Shown here piece by piece: positions 10,406-18,240 of a stretch of 64,000 nt of DNA. A program made the position numbers and the translations under genes. The notes under the pieces were generated by a model. The model saw only the letters and a list, made by a program, of their open reading frames with translations. It did not search any database and was not told the origin of the DNA. The stretch lies in the NCBI RefSeq assembly GCF_016862455.1, contig NZ_BOMZ01000088.1, positions 1 to 64,000 on the forward strand, read 5' to 3'. The stretch is from Actinoplanes utahensis (GTDB taxonomy: Bacteria; Actinomycetota; Actinomycetes; Mycobacteriales; Micromonosporaceae). Each line of letters opens with the position of its first letter. Position 1 is the stretch's first letter.

Positions 10406-11437
10406 ATGATCCCGAAGGTGTCGCGTAAACGCCCCACCATCCGCGATGTCGCGGCCGAGGCCGGGGTTTCCTACGCGACCGTCTCCCGCGTGCTCAACGG
10501 CCGCGACTGGGTCAGCCCGGAGGCGGTCCGGGCGGTCCGCGACGCCATCGCCCGGACCGGGTACACCGCGAACCCGCACGCCCGGTCGCTGGCCACCGGC
10601 AAGTCCGGTTCGATCGCGTTCCTGCTCACCGAGCCGCAACACCTGCTGTTCGAGGACCCGAACTTCTCGGTGCTGCTGCGCGGGGTCGCGCAGGCGCTCT
10701 CCGACCGGGAGCTGACGCTGATCCTGATGATCGCGTCGACGCCGGAGGAACGGGCGCGGACCCTGACGTACCTCTCCGGCGGTCACGTCGACGGGGTGCT
10801 GCTGGTGTCACCGCACTCCGGTGACCCGTTGTTGTCGCAGTTGGTCCAGGCGGAGATCCCGATCGTCGCCTGTGGGCAGGTGCTCGGCTTCGAGGACTCG
10901 ATCAGCTCGGTGTCGGCCGACGACTGGGGTGGCGCCCGGGCGGGCGTCGAGCACCTGATCGCCGCCGGCTGCCGGCGGATCGCCACCATCACCGGGCCGC
11001 AGGACCAGTTCGGCGGCGTGTTCCGGCTGCGGGGCTACGCCGACGCGCTGACCGCGCACGGGATCACCGTCGATCCGGCGTACATCGAGCACGGCGACTG
11101 GAGCCGGGAGAGCGGCACGGCCGGGATGCGTGCGCTGCTGGACCGGGTGCCCGACCTCGACGGGGTCTTCGCGGCGTCGGACGCGATGGCCGCGGCGACC
11201 CTGCCGGTGCTGCGCGAGGCCGGCCGGGACGTGCCCGGCGGTGTCCGGGTCGTCGGCTTCGACGACTCGGTGCTGGCGGTCACCACCGAACCGACGCTCA
11301 CCACCGTTCGCAACCCGATGGAACGGATCAGTGAAGAGATGGTCCGGCTGCTCACGGATGTGATCGCCGGGCGTACCCCGCTCTCCATCACGGTGCCCAC
11401 CAGCCTGGTGGTCCGGGCCTCCTCGCCCGCCCTCTAG
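10406..11437 (+). CDS. LacI-family transcriptional regulator of the galactan locus
   Basis: A 343-residue repressor. The helix-turn-helix at the N terminus reads TIRDVAAEAGVSYATVSRVL, followed by a hinge (NPHARSLATG) and a periplasmic-binding-type sugar domain ending GVRVVGFDDSVLA. The ATG at 10406 has AAGG 7 bases upstream; a GTG at 10400 overlapping the permease stop is an alternative. It is the last gene of the transporter operon and probably binds the paired CTGTAACCGGTCACAG sites at 7051 and 7141, releasing them when a galactose-type sugar binds. The operator assignment is inference from proximity. Confidence 0.92.
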   Translation: MIPKVSRKRPTIRDVAAEAGVSYATVSRVLNGRDWVSPEAVRAVRDAIARTGYTANPHARSLATGKSGSIAFLLTEPQHLLFEDPNFSVLLRGVAQALSDRELTLILMIASTPEERARTLTYLSGGHVDGVLLVSPHSGDPLLSQLVQAEIPIVACGQVLGFEDSISSVSADDWGGARAGVEHLIAAGCRRIATITGPQDQFGGVFRLRGYADALTAHGITVDPAYIEHGDWSRESGTAGMRALLDRVPDLDGVFAASDAMAAATLPVLREAGRDVPGGVRVVGFDDSVLAVTTEPTLTTVRNPMERISEEMVRLLTDVIAGRTPLSITVPTSLVVRASSPAL

Positions 11438-11442
11438 AACCG

Positions 11443-11476
11443 GCCGGCCTTGACACCCCCCTCGATCGAGGCCGGC
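11443..11476 (+). terminator. Weak hairpin between lacI-type gene and GH53 gene
   Basis: GCCGGCCT and AGGCCGGC form an 8-bp stem around an 18-base loop just after the regulator stop. There is no U-tract. It may end or attenuate the transporter operon before the galactanase gene. Confidence 0.4.
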
Positions 11477-11524
11477 CCCCCTCTCTGAAACGCCCCTTTT
11501 GTCACGGAAGACCCAAGGAGTGTC

Positions 11525-12625
11525 GTGAAGAAGATCCCCCTCGCCGTCGCCGCGATCCTCGCGGTGACGCTCCTCCCCCCACCCGCCGCGGCCGGTGAGA
11601 AGACCGGTCTCAGCATGCGCGGCGCCGACGTCTCCACCCTCCAGCGCTCGCAGGAGCTCGGACAGCGGTTCTACGACGTCCGCGGGCGCCGGGCCGACCC
11701 GTACGAGATCCTCGAAGACGCCGGCGTCAACTACGTGCGGCTGCGCATCTGGAACGACCCCACCAGCGGCTACTCCAACCAGGAGAAGGTGCTCCAGCAG
11801 GCGCGCGCGGCGAAGAGGGCCGGGCACAAGCTGCTGATCGACTTCCACTACTCCGACACCTGGGCCGACCCGGGCAAGCAGTTCGTCCCGAAGGCCTGGG
11901 AGGGACACGACCTCGAACGACTGCGGCAGGACGTGTACGACTACACGTACGACGTCTGCACCAGCCTGAAGCGGCAGGGCACCACCCCCGACAGCGTGCA
12001 GATCGGCAACGAGATCAACACCGGCATGCTGTGGCCCACCGGCTATGTGGACGACAGCGACTTCGGGCCGCTGGCGAAACTGCTCAACGCCGGGTACGAC
12101 GCGACGAAGGCATGCCACCGGAAGACGCGGGTGCTGGTGCACACCGCGCTCGCCGAGAACATCGGGGCGGCGCACTGGTTCTACGACGGGATCACCGCGG
12201 CCGGGGCGAAGTGGGACATCACCGCCCTGTCGTACTACTGCATGTGGCACGGCTCGCCGGCGAACCTGGCGACGGTGATCGGCGACGTGAAGGCCCGGTA
12301 CGGCAAGCCGGTGGTGATCGCCGAGACGGCGTACCCGTACACCACCGAGAACTTCGACCACCTCGAGAACATCATCCTGTCCGAGGCTCCCTGCGACGGC
12401 ATCCCCGCCACGCAGCGGGGCCAGGCGCAGCAGTTCGCCGCCGTGCAGACCACCGCACGCGACGCCGGCGCCATCGGTGTCTTCTACTGGGAACCCACCT
12501 GGACCGCGATCGACGGCAACGGCTGGGACACCGAGGACATCGAGAACTCCGGCAACGCCTGGGAGAACATGGCGACCTTCGACGACGCCGGCCGCATCAA
12601 CCCCTACATCAAGTGGTCCGCGTGA
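11525..12625 (+). CDS. Secreted arabinogalactan endo-beta-1,4-galactanase, GH53
   Basis: A 366-residue endo-galactanase that cuts beta-1,4-galactan, such as the side chains of pectic arabinogalactan I, into short oligosaccharides outside the cell. The signal peptide covers residues 1-23 (KKIPLAVAAILAVTLL, ending AAA). The mature protein is a single GH53 barrel. The acid/base is probably E163 in QIGNEINTG and the nucleophile probably E267 in VVIAETAYPY. The GTG start has AAGGAG 4 bases upstream. It lies just downstream of the transporter and regulator, so the locus forms a route: secreted cleavage, uptake, then cytoplasmic hydrolysis by the GH35 enzyme. I saw no copy of the twin operator in front of it. 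Confidence 0.95.
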   Translation: MKKIPLAVAAILAVTLLPPPAAAGEKTGLSMRGADVSTLQRSQELGQRFYDVRGRRADPYEILEDAGVNYVRLRIWNDPTSGYSNQEKVLQQARAAKRAGHKLLIDFHYSDTWADPGKQFVPKAWEGHDLERLRQDVYDYTYDVCTSLKRQGTTPDSVQIGNEINTGMLWPTGYVDDSDFGPLAKLLNAGYDATKACHRKTRVLVHTALAENIGAAHWFYDGITAAGAKWDITALSYYCMWHGSPANLATVIGDVKARYGKPVVIAETAYPYTTENFDHLENIILSEAPCDGIPATQRGQAQQFAAVQTTARDAGAIGVFYWEPTWTAIDGNGWDTEDIENSGNAWENMATFDDAGRINPYIKWSA

Positions 12626-12638
12626 CAGACGGTCAGCG

Positions 12639-12666
12639 GCCCGGCCCGGGTCTCCCCGGGCCGGGC
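12639..12666 (+). terminator. Strong hairpin terminator after the GH53 gene
   Basis: GCCCGGCCCGGG and CCCGGGCCGGGC form a perfect 12-bp stem around a TCTC loop, 14 bases after the galactanase stop. It closes the galactan locus; the next genes run on the opposite strand. Confidence 0.75.
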
Positions 12667-12768
12667 TTCACGCTTCTCCGGTACGGGCCACGCAGGGTCC
12701 CGTGTCGGTCCACGCGGGGCCGGCGGTCCGTCACGGCCGACCCGCGGCCTGCGGGCCGGAGCCCGCCG

Positions 12769-13905
12769 TCACCGTCCGATCCACTCCAGACCGGACGGCT
12801 CGATCTCGGCCCCCTCGGCGATCCGCTTCAGCCCGTCCAGCGTGGTCCCCTGGCTGACCAGCGTCATCAACCGTCCCCCACCGAGCTCCACGACCAGGTA
12901 GGTCAGGCTCTGGCCGGGCAGATCGGTGCGCACCGGGTTCCGGGCCCGCCAGCCGTTGACGGTGAGGATCGTCCCGCCGGCCGGGGCGAGGGATGTCGTC
13001 CCCACCGTGATGTTCACGTCCCCGCCGGTGGACACCTTGCCCTCCTTCGCCTCCTTGCCCTGCACGTCGCTGCTCACCCCGGTCATCGGTGTGCCGGCGA
13101 GGATCTCGCTGTGCCAGCCGGCCGCGGAACGGCCGCCGACGAGCGCCGCCTGGCTCACCCAGCCGTCCGGCAGCCAGGTCAGCCGAACCGGGTTCGTGGC
13201 GACACCGGTGTCCGGTCGCACCGAGCGGGCCATCTTCAGCAGGTCGCTCTCGCTGATCCTCACCCGGCTCGCATCGATGCTCAGGACGGTGCCCTCACCC
13301 GGGGACCAGCTCACCGAGGACTTGCCATCGCGCGCCCCGGAGAGGAAGCCGGGCGCCCCGTTGATGTCGACCCGCTCACCGGACGTGTCCTGGATGTTCG
13401 CGGGGTCCTCGACCCCGGTGCTCACCGAGAGGCTCAATCCACCGCCCTTCGTGGGGTCGGCCGCATCGGGGACACCGGTCTTCCACACCCGCAACAGGGT
13501 CGGGTCGGCGCCGTCATCCGCGCCGAGCATCACGTGCCGGAGGTGCTCCCTGAACCCGGACGGCACCCAGTGCGGCCGGAAGCCGAGAGCGACCTCCAGC
13601 GAGCGCTGCGGCGCCGCGGACGTGGCCGGGGCCGCGGATTTCGCCGGGCCGCTCGGGGAACCCGCCGGTCCGGCCGGCTGGACCACCGCCGGCGGCGTGC
13701 GGTCACCCAGCGCCAGCGACGGCACCACTGCCGCGGCCGTCACCGCCGCGGCGGCCACCACGGCGCCGGCCAGGCCGTACCGCCGCTGGTTCCGCACCTT
13801 CGCGGCCCGCCGCGGCAGACCGGCCCGGATCCGCTCGGCCGACGGGGCCTGCTCGGCACGGCGGCTCTGCGCCGCCCGGATGACATCTTCGATTTCCCTG
13901 GTCAC
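12769..13905 (-). CDS. Membrane protein coupled to a SigE-type sigma factor (possible anti-sigma factor)
   Basis: A 378-residue protein with a short basic cytoplasmic N terminus (MTREIEDVIRAA), one membrane helix at about 43-66, then a Pro/Ala/Ser-rich linker and a roughly 290-residue exported domain that I do not recognise. Its ATG overlaps the sigma factor stop by 4 bases, so the two are translationally coupled. In actinobacteria such single-pass partners of SigE-type factors usually hold or release the sigma factor. No zinc-binding HxxxCxxC motif is present, so an anti-sigma role rests on gene order only. Confidence 0.75.
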   Translation of the reverse strand: MTREIEDVIRAAQSRRAEQAPSAERIRAGLPRRAAKVRNQRRYGLAGAVVAAAAVTAAAVVPSLALGDRTPPAVVQPAGPAGSPSGPAKSAAPATSAAPQRSLEVALGFRPHWVPSGFREHLRHVMLGADDGADPTLLRVWKTGVPDAADPTKGGGLSLSVSTGVEDPANIQDTSGERVDINGAPGFLSGARDGKSSVSWSPGEGTVLSIDASRVRISESDLLKMARSVRPDTGVATNPVRLTWLPDGWVSQAALVGGRSAAGWHSEILAGTPMTGVSSDVQGKEAKEGKVSTGGDVNITVGTTSLAPAGGTILTVNGWRARNPVRTDLPGQSLTYLVVELGGGRLMTLVSQGTTLDGLKRIAEGAEIEPSGLEWIGR

Positions 13906-14447
13906 GATGGCTCCCCGGTGGTCACGAGCGTGGCCGGCAGGGCGTTCTGCAGAGACGCCAGCGCACGCGAGAGGTGAGTACGGACAGTGACCGTTCGACA
14001 GCCGAGGATCTCCGCGATCTGATCGACCGTCAGATCCTCGTAGAAGCGCAACGCGATCACCGCCCGCTGCCGGGGCGGCAGGGTCGCGATCAGCCGGAGC
14101 ATCGCGTCCCGATCGTCGCGTTGCACGATGTGGTCGGGCGCCGACGGCAGGAACCCGTCCAGCACCTCACCGGTGAGCGGAACCGTCCGGGCCGCCCGGC
14201 GCCGCCGCCAGGACAGGAACTCGTTGACGACCATCCGCTTCACGTAGAGTTCCGGCGCCTCCATGCGGCTGATCCGCGGCCAGCGCGACTGTGCCCGCAC
14301 CAGCACGTTCTGGATGATGTCCTCGGCCAGATGCGGATCCCAGGTGACCACGGTCGCATAGCGCACCAGCACCCCGAGCCGCGCGGAAACAAACTCTTCG
14401 AACGTCACGCCCTCGGAAACGCCCCCGCCCCCGCCCATTGATGACAC
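13902..14447 (-). CDS. SigE-family RNA polymerase sigma factor (ECF-like)
   Basis: A 181-residue alternative sigma factor with only regions 2 and 4. Region 2 is seen as LAEDIIQNVLVRAQSRWPRI, region 4 as LPPRQRAVIALRFYEDLTVDQIAEILGCRTVTVRTHLSRAL. It would direct polymerase to a small stress or envelope regulon. The start is uncertain: the annotated ATG gives a glycine-rich leader, and the GTG before TFEEFVSARLG would also fit the family. It overlaps the downstream membrane protein by 4 bases. Confidence 0.9.
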   Translation of the reverse strand: MSSMGGGGGVSEGVTFEEFVSARLGVLVRYATVVTWDPHLAEDIIQNVLVRAQSRWPRISRMEAPELYVKRMVVNEFLSWRRRRAARTVPLTGEVLDGFLPSAPDHIVQRDDRDAMLRLIATLPPRQRAVIALRFYEDLTVDQIAEILGCRTVTVRTHLSRALASLQNALPATLVTTGEPS

Positions 14448-14550
14448 CCACCCCGAACTTTCTCGAAAGCAACCGCCCCCGCACCTCGTTCAGGGCGCGG
14501 GGGCGGGCGGGGCTACAGCTACGTGCCGACCTACGGTTCGCAGCACGCCA

Positions 14551-14592
14551 CAGGTCACCACGCGAACAGCGTCGAGCGTGCGTGGTGACCTG
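14551..14592. repeat. Dispersed hairpin element, single copy
   Basis: A perfect 13-bp inverted repeat, CAGGTCACCACGC and GCGTGGTGACCTG, around a 16-base loop, in the gap between the sigma factor start and the MMPL stop. The same stem core appears in the tandem array at 40292-40510. It may also serve as the terminator of the MMPL gene. Confidence 0.75.
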
Positions 14593-14616
14593 CGGCGCGG
14601 CCACGCCGGAGTCGGT

Positions 14617-16788
14617 TCAGTGGGCGTGGAGGAGGTCGCTGTCGGGGCGGGTGGGGCGGCGTTCCAGGGCGGCGCCCTCGACGTCGAGCTCCGGCAGCCA
14701 GCGCAGCCAGGACGGCAGCCACCAGGCGGAGCGCCCGAGCAGGGCCAGGGCCGCCGGGACGGCGATCATGCGGACGATGAACGCGTCGAAGGCGATGCCG
14801 ACGGCCAGGGCGAACGCGATCGGCTTGATCGTGTCGTTGCCCTCCGGGACGAAGGCCGCGAACACCGCGAACATGATGGTCGCCGCGGCGATGACGACCG
14901 GGGCCGCCTGGCGGAAACCGGTGACGACGGCGTCCTTCGGGGAGGCCCCGTGGGCGTGCGCCTCGTGCATCCGGGACACCAGGAAGACCTGGTAGTCCAT
15001 GGCCAGGCCGAAGAGGATGCCGACGATGATGATCGGGGCGAGGCTCAGGATCGGGCCGGTGGAACCGGCGTTGACCGCGTCGGCGGCCCAGCCCCACTGG
15101 AACACCGCGACGGTGGCACCGAACGCGGCGCCGATGGTCAGCAGGAAGCCGAGCACGCCGACGACCGGGACCAGCAGGGACCGGAAGACCAGCACGAGCA
15201 GCACGAACGCCAGACCGACGACCAGGGCCAGGTAGACCGGCAGGGCGTCGTTGAGCTTCTGCGACACGTCGATGCTGACCGCGGTGTTGCCGGTGACGTA
15301 GACCGCGGCGCCGTCGGCGTCGGCGACCTGGTCGCGGATGGCGTGGACCAGGTCGACGGTCTTCTGGTCCTCGGGCCCGGACGCCGGGATGATCGTGATC
15401 AGCGCGGCGGCCTGGTCCTGACTCGGGGTGGCGGGCAGGGCGAGGGCGACGTCGGGCAGCTTCGCGACCTGCTTCTGCACGGCGGTGGCGTGGGTGACCG
15501 CGTTCGGGCCGTCGACCAGGACCAGCAGCGGGCTGCTGACGCCGGGGCCGAAGCGGCTGTCGATGATCGCCTGGGCGCGGGCCTGGGTGGTGCCCTCGGC
15601 GGCGCGCTGGGCCAGGGTGGTCTTCATCGAGAAGAACGGGATCGCGATGACGGCGAGGGCGGCGACCGCGGCGAGCAGGCTCAGCCAGCGCTGCTCGGTG
15701 ACGAGCCGGGCCCAGCCCTTGATGAAGCCGCGGCCGTCCGGGATGTCCGCCGAGAGCTGCACGTCGCGCTGCTTGCGCGGCAGCGCCCGGAGGCCGATGA
15801 ACCCGAGGATGGCCGGGACCAGGGTGATCGCGACGAGCACGGCGATCACGATCGTGGCGGCGGCCGCGATGCCCATCTCGGACAGGAACGGGATGCCGAC
15901 GACGGACAGGCCGGCCAGGGCGATGACCACGGTCAGGCCGGCGGTGACGACGGCCGAGCCGGCGGTGCCGACGGCCATCGCGGCGGCGGCCTCCACGGAC
16001 CGGCCGTGCCGCAGCTCGTGCCGGAACCGGGTGACGATGAACAGCGCGTAGTCGATGCCGACCGCGAGGCCGAGCATGACGGCCAGGATCGGGGTGGTGG
16101 ACTGCAGCTCGGTGAAACCGCTGAGGGTGACGATGCCGGCCGCGCCGATGCCGACGCCGACGATCGCGGTCAGCAGGTTCATCCCGGCGGCGACCAGTGA
16201 GCCGTAGGTGAGGGCGAGCACGATCAGGGCCACCACGACGCCGAGGATCTCGGAGGCGCCGCCGATGTCGGCCGGGTTGCTCAGCGCCTCACCGCGGGCC
16301 TCGACGGTCAGTCCGGCGGCGCGGGCCCGCTCGACGGCTGCGGTGATCGCCTCCCGCTGCTCGTCGGTGACCTCGGACGGCTGCACCGGGTATTTGATCG
16401 AGCTGTACGCGGCCACCTGGTCCCGGGACACCGAGGGCGCCTTCGGGTCGAGCGGGTTGGAGGCGCTGACCGCGCCGGGCAGCTTGCCGAGCGTGGCGAC
16501 GATCTGGGCGACCTTCGCCGCGTTCGCCGGGGCGGTGATCTTCTGGCCGGCCGGGGCCTCGAGGACCACCTGGACGGTCGCGCCGGCCGACGCATCGCCG
16601 AACTTCTCCTTCATCAGGGAGAGCGCGGTGGTGGACTCCTGGCCGGGGATGCTGAAGGTGTTGGCGGTGGTGCCGGCGAGGGTGCCGGCGCCGACACCGA
16701 CGGCGATCAGGGCCACCAGCCAGGCGATGGTGACGAGTAACCGGTGCCGTACTGACGCCAGCCCGAGCCGGTGCAGCAGCGTTGCCAT
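14617..16788 (-). CDS. MMPL-family RND transporter
   Basis: A 723-residue inner-membrane exporter of the MMPL class, with about twelve membrane helices in two halves and two large extracytoplasmic loops (after helix 1 and after helix 7). The second half of each repeat shows the family's GxxxDY pattern: AVGIDYALFIVTRF in the first half and LAMDYQVFLVSRMHEAHA in the second. Family members export lipids or drugs using proton motive force. The TetR regulator gene lies immediately upstream on the same strand, so this is probably an inducible efflux unit. The substrate is not evident. Confidence 0.92.
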   Translation of the reverse strand: MATLLHRLGLASVRHRLLVTIAWLVALIAVGVGAGTLAGTTANTFSIPGQESTTALSLMKEKFGDASAGATVQVVLEAPAGQKITAPANAAKVAQIVATLGKLPGAVSASNPLDPKAPSVSRDQVAAYSSIKYPVQPSEVTDEQREAITAAVERARAAGLTVEARGEALSNPADIGGASEILGVVVALIVLALTYGSLVAAGMNLLTAIVGVGIGAAGIVTLSGFTELQSTTPILAVMLGLAVGIDYALFIVTRFRHELRHGRSVEAAAAMAVGTAGSAVVTAGLTVVIALAGLSVVGIPFLSEMGIAAAATIVIAVLVAITLVPAILGFIGLRALPRKQRDVQLSADIPDGRGFIKGWARLVTEQRWLSLLAAVAALAVIAIPFFSMKTTLAQRAAEGTTQARAQAIIDSRFGPGVSSPLLVLVDGPNAVTHATAVQKQVAKLPDVALALPATPSQDQAAALITIIPASGPEDQKTVDLVHAIRDQVADADGAAVYVTGNTAVSIDVSQKLNDALPVYLALVVGLAFVLLVLVFRSLLVPVVGVLGFLLTIGAAFGATVAVFQWGWAADAVNAGSTGPILSLAPIIIVGILFGLAMDYQVFLVSRMHEAHAHGASPKDAVVTGFRQAAPVVIAAATIMFAVFAAFVPEGNDTIKPIAFALAVGIAFDAFIVRMIAVPAALALLGRSAWWLPSWLRWLPELDVEGAALERRPTRPDSDLLHAH

Positions 16789-16806
16789 GAGGGGTTCTCT
16801 TTCCGG

Positions 16807-16822
16807 TAAAAGCTGACTTTTA
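16807..16822 (-). promoter_or_regulatory. AT-rich inverted repeat upstream of the MMPL gene
   Basis: TAAAAG-CTGA-CTTTTA, a 6-4-6 inverted repeat in an unusually AT-rich gap 19 bases upstream of the transporter start. It probably marks an operator or promoter. It does not match the repeats upstream of the TetR gene. Confidence 0.45.
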
Positions 16823-16870
16823 TCAATATTTCGACTACAGGGAACTGCACTTCTCGGTACGCCGACGGCG

Positions 16871-17431
16871 TCAGGACATGGGGTGGCCGAGCGCGTCGTA
16901 CCCGATCTCGGCGAGCCGGGCCGGAGCGTCGGCGGTGGTGAGCCGGTCGCAGAGGGCGATGCTCGCGACGGCGACGGCGCCGAGGGCCCCGGTGACCCGC
17001 AGAGCCCGGGGGGTGTCGGTGTGCAGGTCGTCGCCGAACGCCTCGGCGAGCGCCTGGCCGATCACCTGGAGGGCCTGGCCGATCTCACTGTCCGGTTCGC
17101 TGAGCAGCGAGGACAGCAGCAGGGCGACCATGCCGGGCTGGCCGGCGGCGAGGGTGGCCATGCCGGTGAGCACGGCCCTGTCCCGCTCCGGGCCGGCCGG
17201 GAGGCCGGACACGCCGGAGCCGGTGTCGCGGATCTGCTCCACGCACCTGTCGATCACCGCGGACTGCAGCGCCTCCTTGGTCGGGAAGCGGTGCAGCAGG
17301 CCGGTCTTGGAATAGCCGACCGTGTCCGCGATCCGCTGGATCGAGGTCTCCTTGAACCCGTGCCGGGCGAACAGATGCGCCGCGGCCTCGAGGATCTCGT
17401 CGTCGATCTGCTGTTTGGTGGGACGGGGCAT
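16871..17431 (-). CDS. TetR-family regulator of the MMPL transporter
   Basis: A 186-residue TetR regulator. The N-terminal helix-turn-helix is clear (ILEAAAHLFARHGFKETSIQRIADTVGYSKTGLLHRFPTKE, split here by helix). The C-terminal ligand domain is helical and diverged as usual. I chose the ATG at 17431, with GGTGG upstream; a GTG at 17440 is possible. Palindromic sites lie 23 bases upstream. It precedes the MMPL gene on the same strand, so it likely represses itself and possibly the transporter. Confidence 0.9.
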   Translation of the reverse strand: MPRPTKQQIDDEILEAAAHLFARHGFKETSIQRIADTVGYSKTGLLHRFPTKEALQSAVIDRCVEQIRDTGSGVSGLPAGPERDRAVLTGMATLAAGQPGMVALLLSSLLSEPDSEIGQALQVIGQALAEAFGDDLHTDTPRALRVTGALGAVAVASIALCDRLTTADAPARLAEIGYDALGHPMS

Positions 17432-17453
17432 GCGGACCACCGTAGACCGTTAT

Positions 17454-17489
17454 GGACCATCCTGGTCCGTCAGGGACCGTGGTGGTCCC
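17454..17489 (-). promoter_or_regulatory. Two tandem inverted repeats, probable TetR operators
   Basis: GGACCA-TCC-TGGTCC at 17454-17468 and GGGACC-GTGGT-GGTCCC at 17473-17489 share the half-site GGACC. They sit upstream of the TetR gene and run into the 3' end of the next gene. This spacing suits binding of two TetR dimers. Confidence 0.65.
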
Positions 17490-18240
17490 CACACTGCGGA
17501 AGGTGAGATTCCGGTTCCCCAGCGCAATCACGATAAACCTGCAAAAGGTACGGATCGGGCCCGTCCACGGCCCACCCGAAGACCACTGGATCGCCCTCGC
17601 ACTCGACCAGATAGACCGGCAGCCACACCGGCCGCGGCGCCGGCTCGGCCACCTCCACCGGCACCGCGGGCCCCGTGAACTCCTCGACATCCGCCCTGCT
17701 CAACAGCTGCTCCACGGCGCCGGCGGGCAGCGGCGACGGTTCACCGACCGCGGTGAAGACGGTCCCGTCCGGCAGGGTCAGCGCGGGCGCGGGCAGCCAC
17801 CCCGAGTGGGTGGTGTGCGGGTACGGCACCGGCCGCGCCACGCCGCCGTCGAACCGCAGGGTCAGCCGCCGGCCCGGGGACAGCACGTAGCGCCGGCCGT
17901 CCGCGTTCGATCGGCGCCCCAGATCGGTCAGCACCAGCGCGCCGGACTCCCGGCGCACGTGCCCGATCGTCTCCAGGAACCGCGCCGCCCGCTCCACCAG
18001 CGCCGGCTCCACCCCGAAGAACGCCGCCAACTCGCCGATCCCGGACAGCCCGGCCTCGGCCAGCGCCCGGGTCAGATAGCGGTCGAAGACGTCGTAGGAG
18101 GACGCCTCCCGGACCGTGGCCACCACCTCCACCGCCCACATCGGCAGCAGCAGCGGCACGAACCGCACCGGGCGCACGTCCGACAGCGCCCCCGCTCGCC
18201 GGATCACCTCCCGCATCGGCAGGTGCGCGGCCTCGGTCAC
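17470..18240 (-). CDS. Unrecognised winged-helix-like protein coupled to a degenerate helicase
   Basis: A 256-residue soluble protein that I do not recognise by name. Residues up to about 125 look like a winged-helix region (IGELAAFFGVEPALVERAARFLETIGHV, then VLTDLGRR). The remainder is beta-rich and ends in an acidic, Cys/His-bearing tail. The GTG start at 18240 overlaps the stop of the upstream gene (GTGA), so it is translationally coupled to the degenerate helicase. The open frame continues far upstream as a shadow. The partner arrangement suggests the two proteins act together, but I can assign no reaction. Confidence 0.7.
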   Translation of the reverse strand: MTEAAHLPMREVIRRAGALSDVRPVRFVPLLLPMWAVEVVATVREASSYDVFDRYLTRALAEAGLSGIGELAAFFGVEPALVERAARFLETIGHVRRESGALVLTDLGRRSNADGRRYVLSPGRRLTLRFDGGVARPVPYPHTTHSGWLPAPALTLPDGTVFTAVGEPSPLPAGAVEQLLSRADVEEFTGPAVPVEVAEPAPRPVWLPVYLVECEGDPVVFGWAVDGPDPYLLQVYRDCAGEPESHLPQCGDHHGP

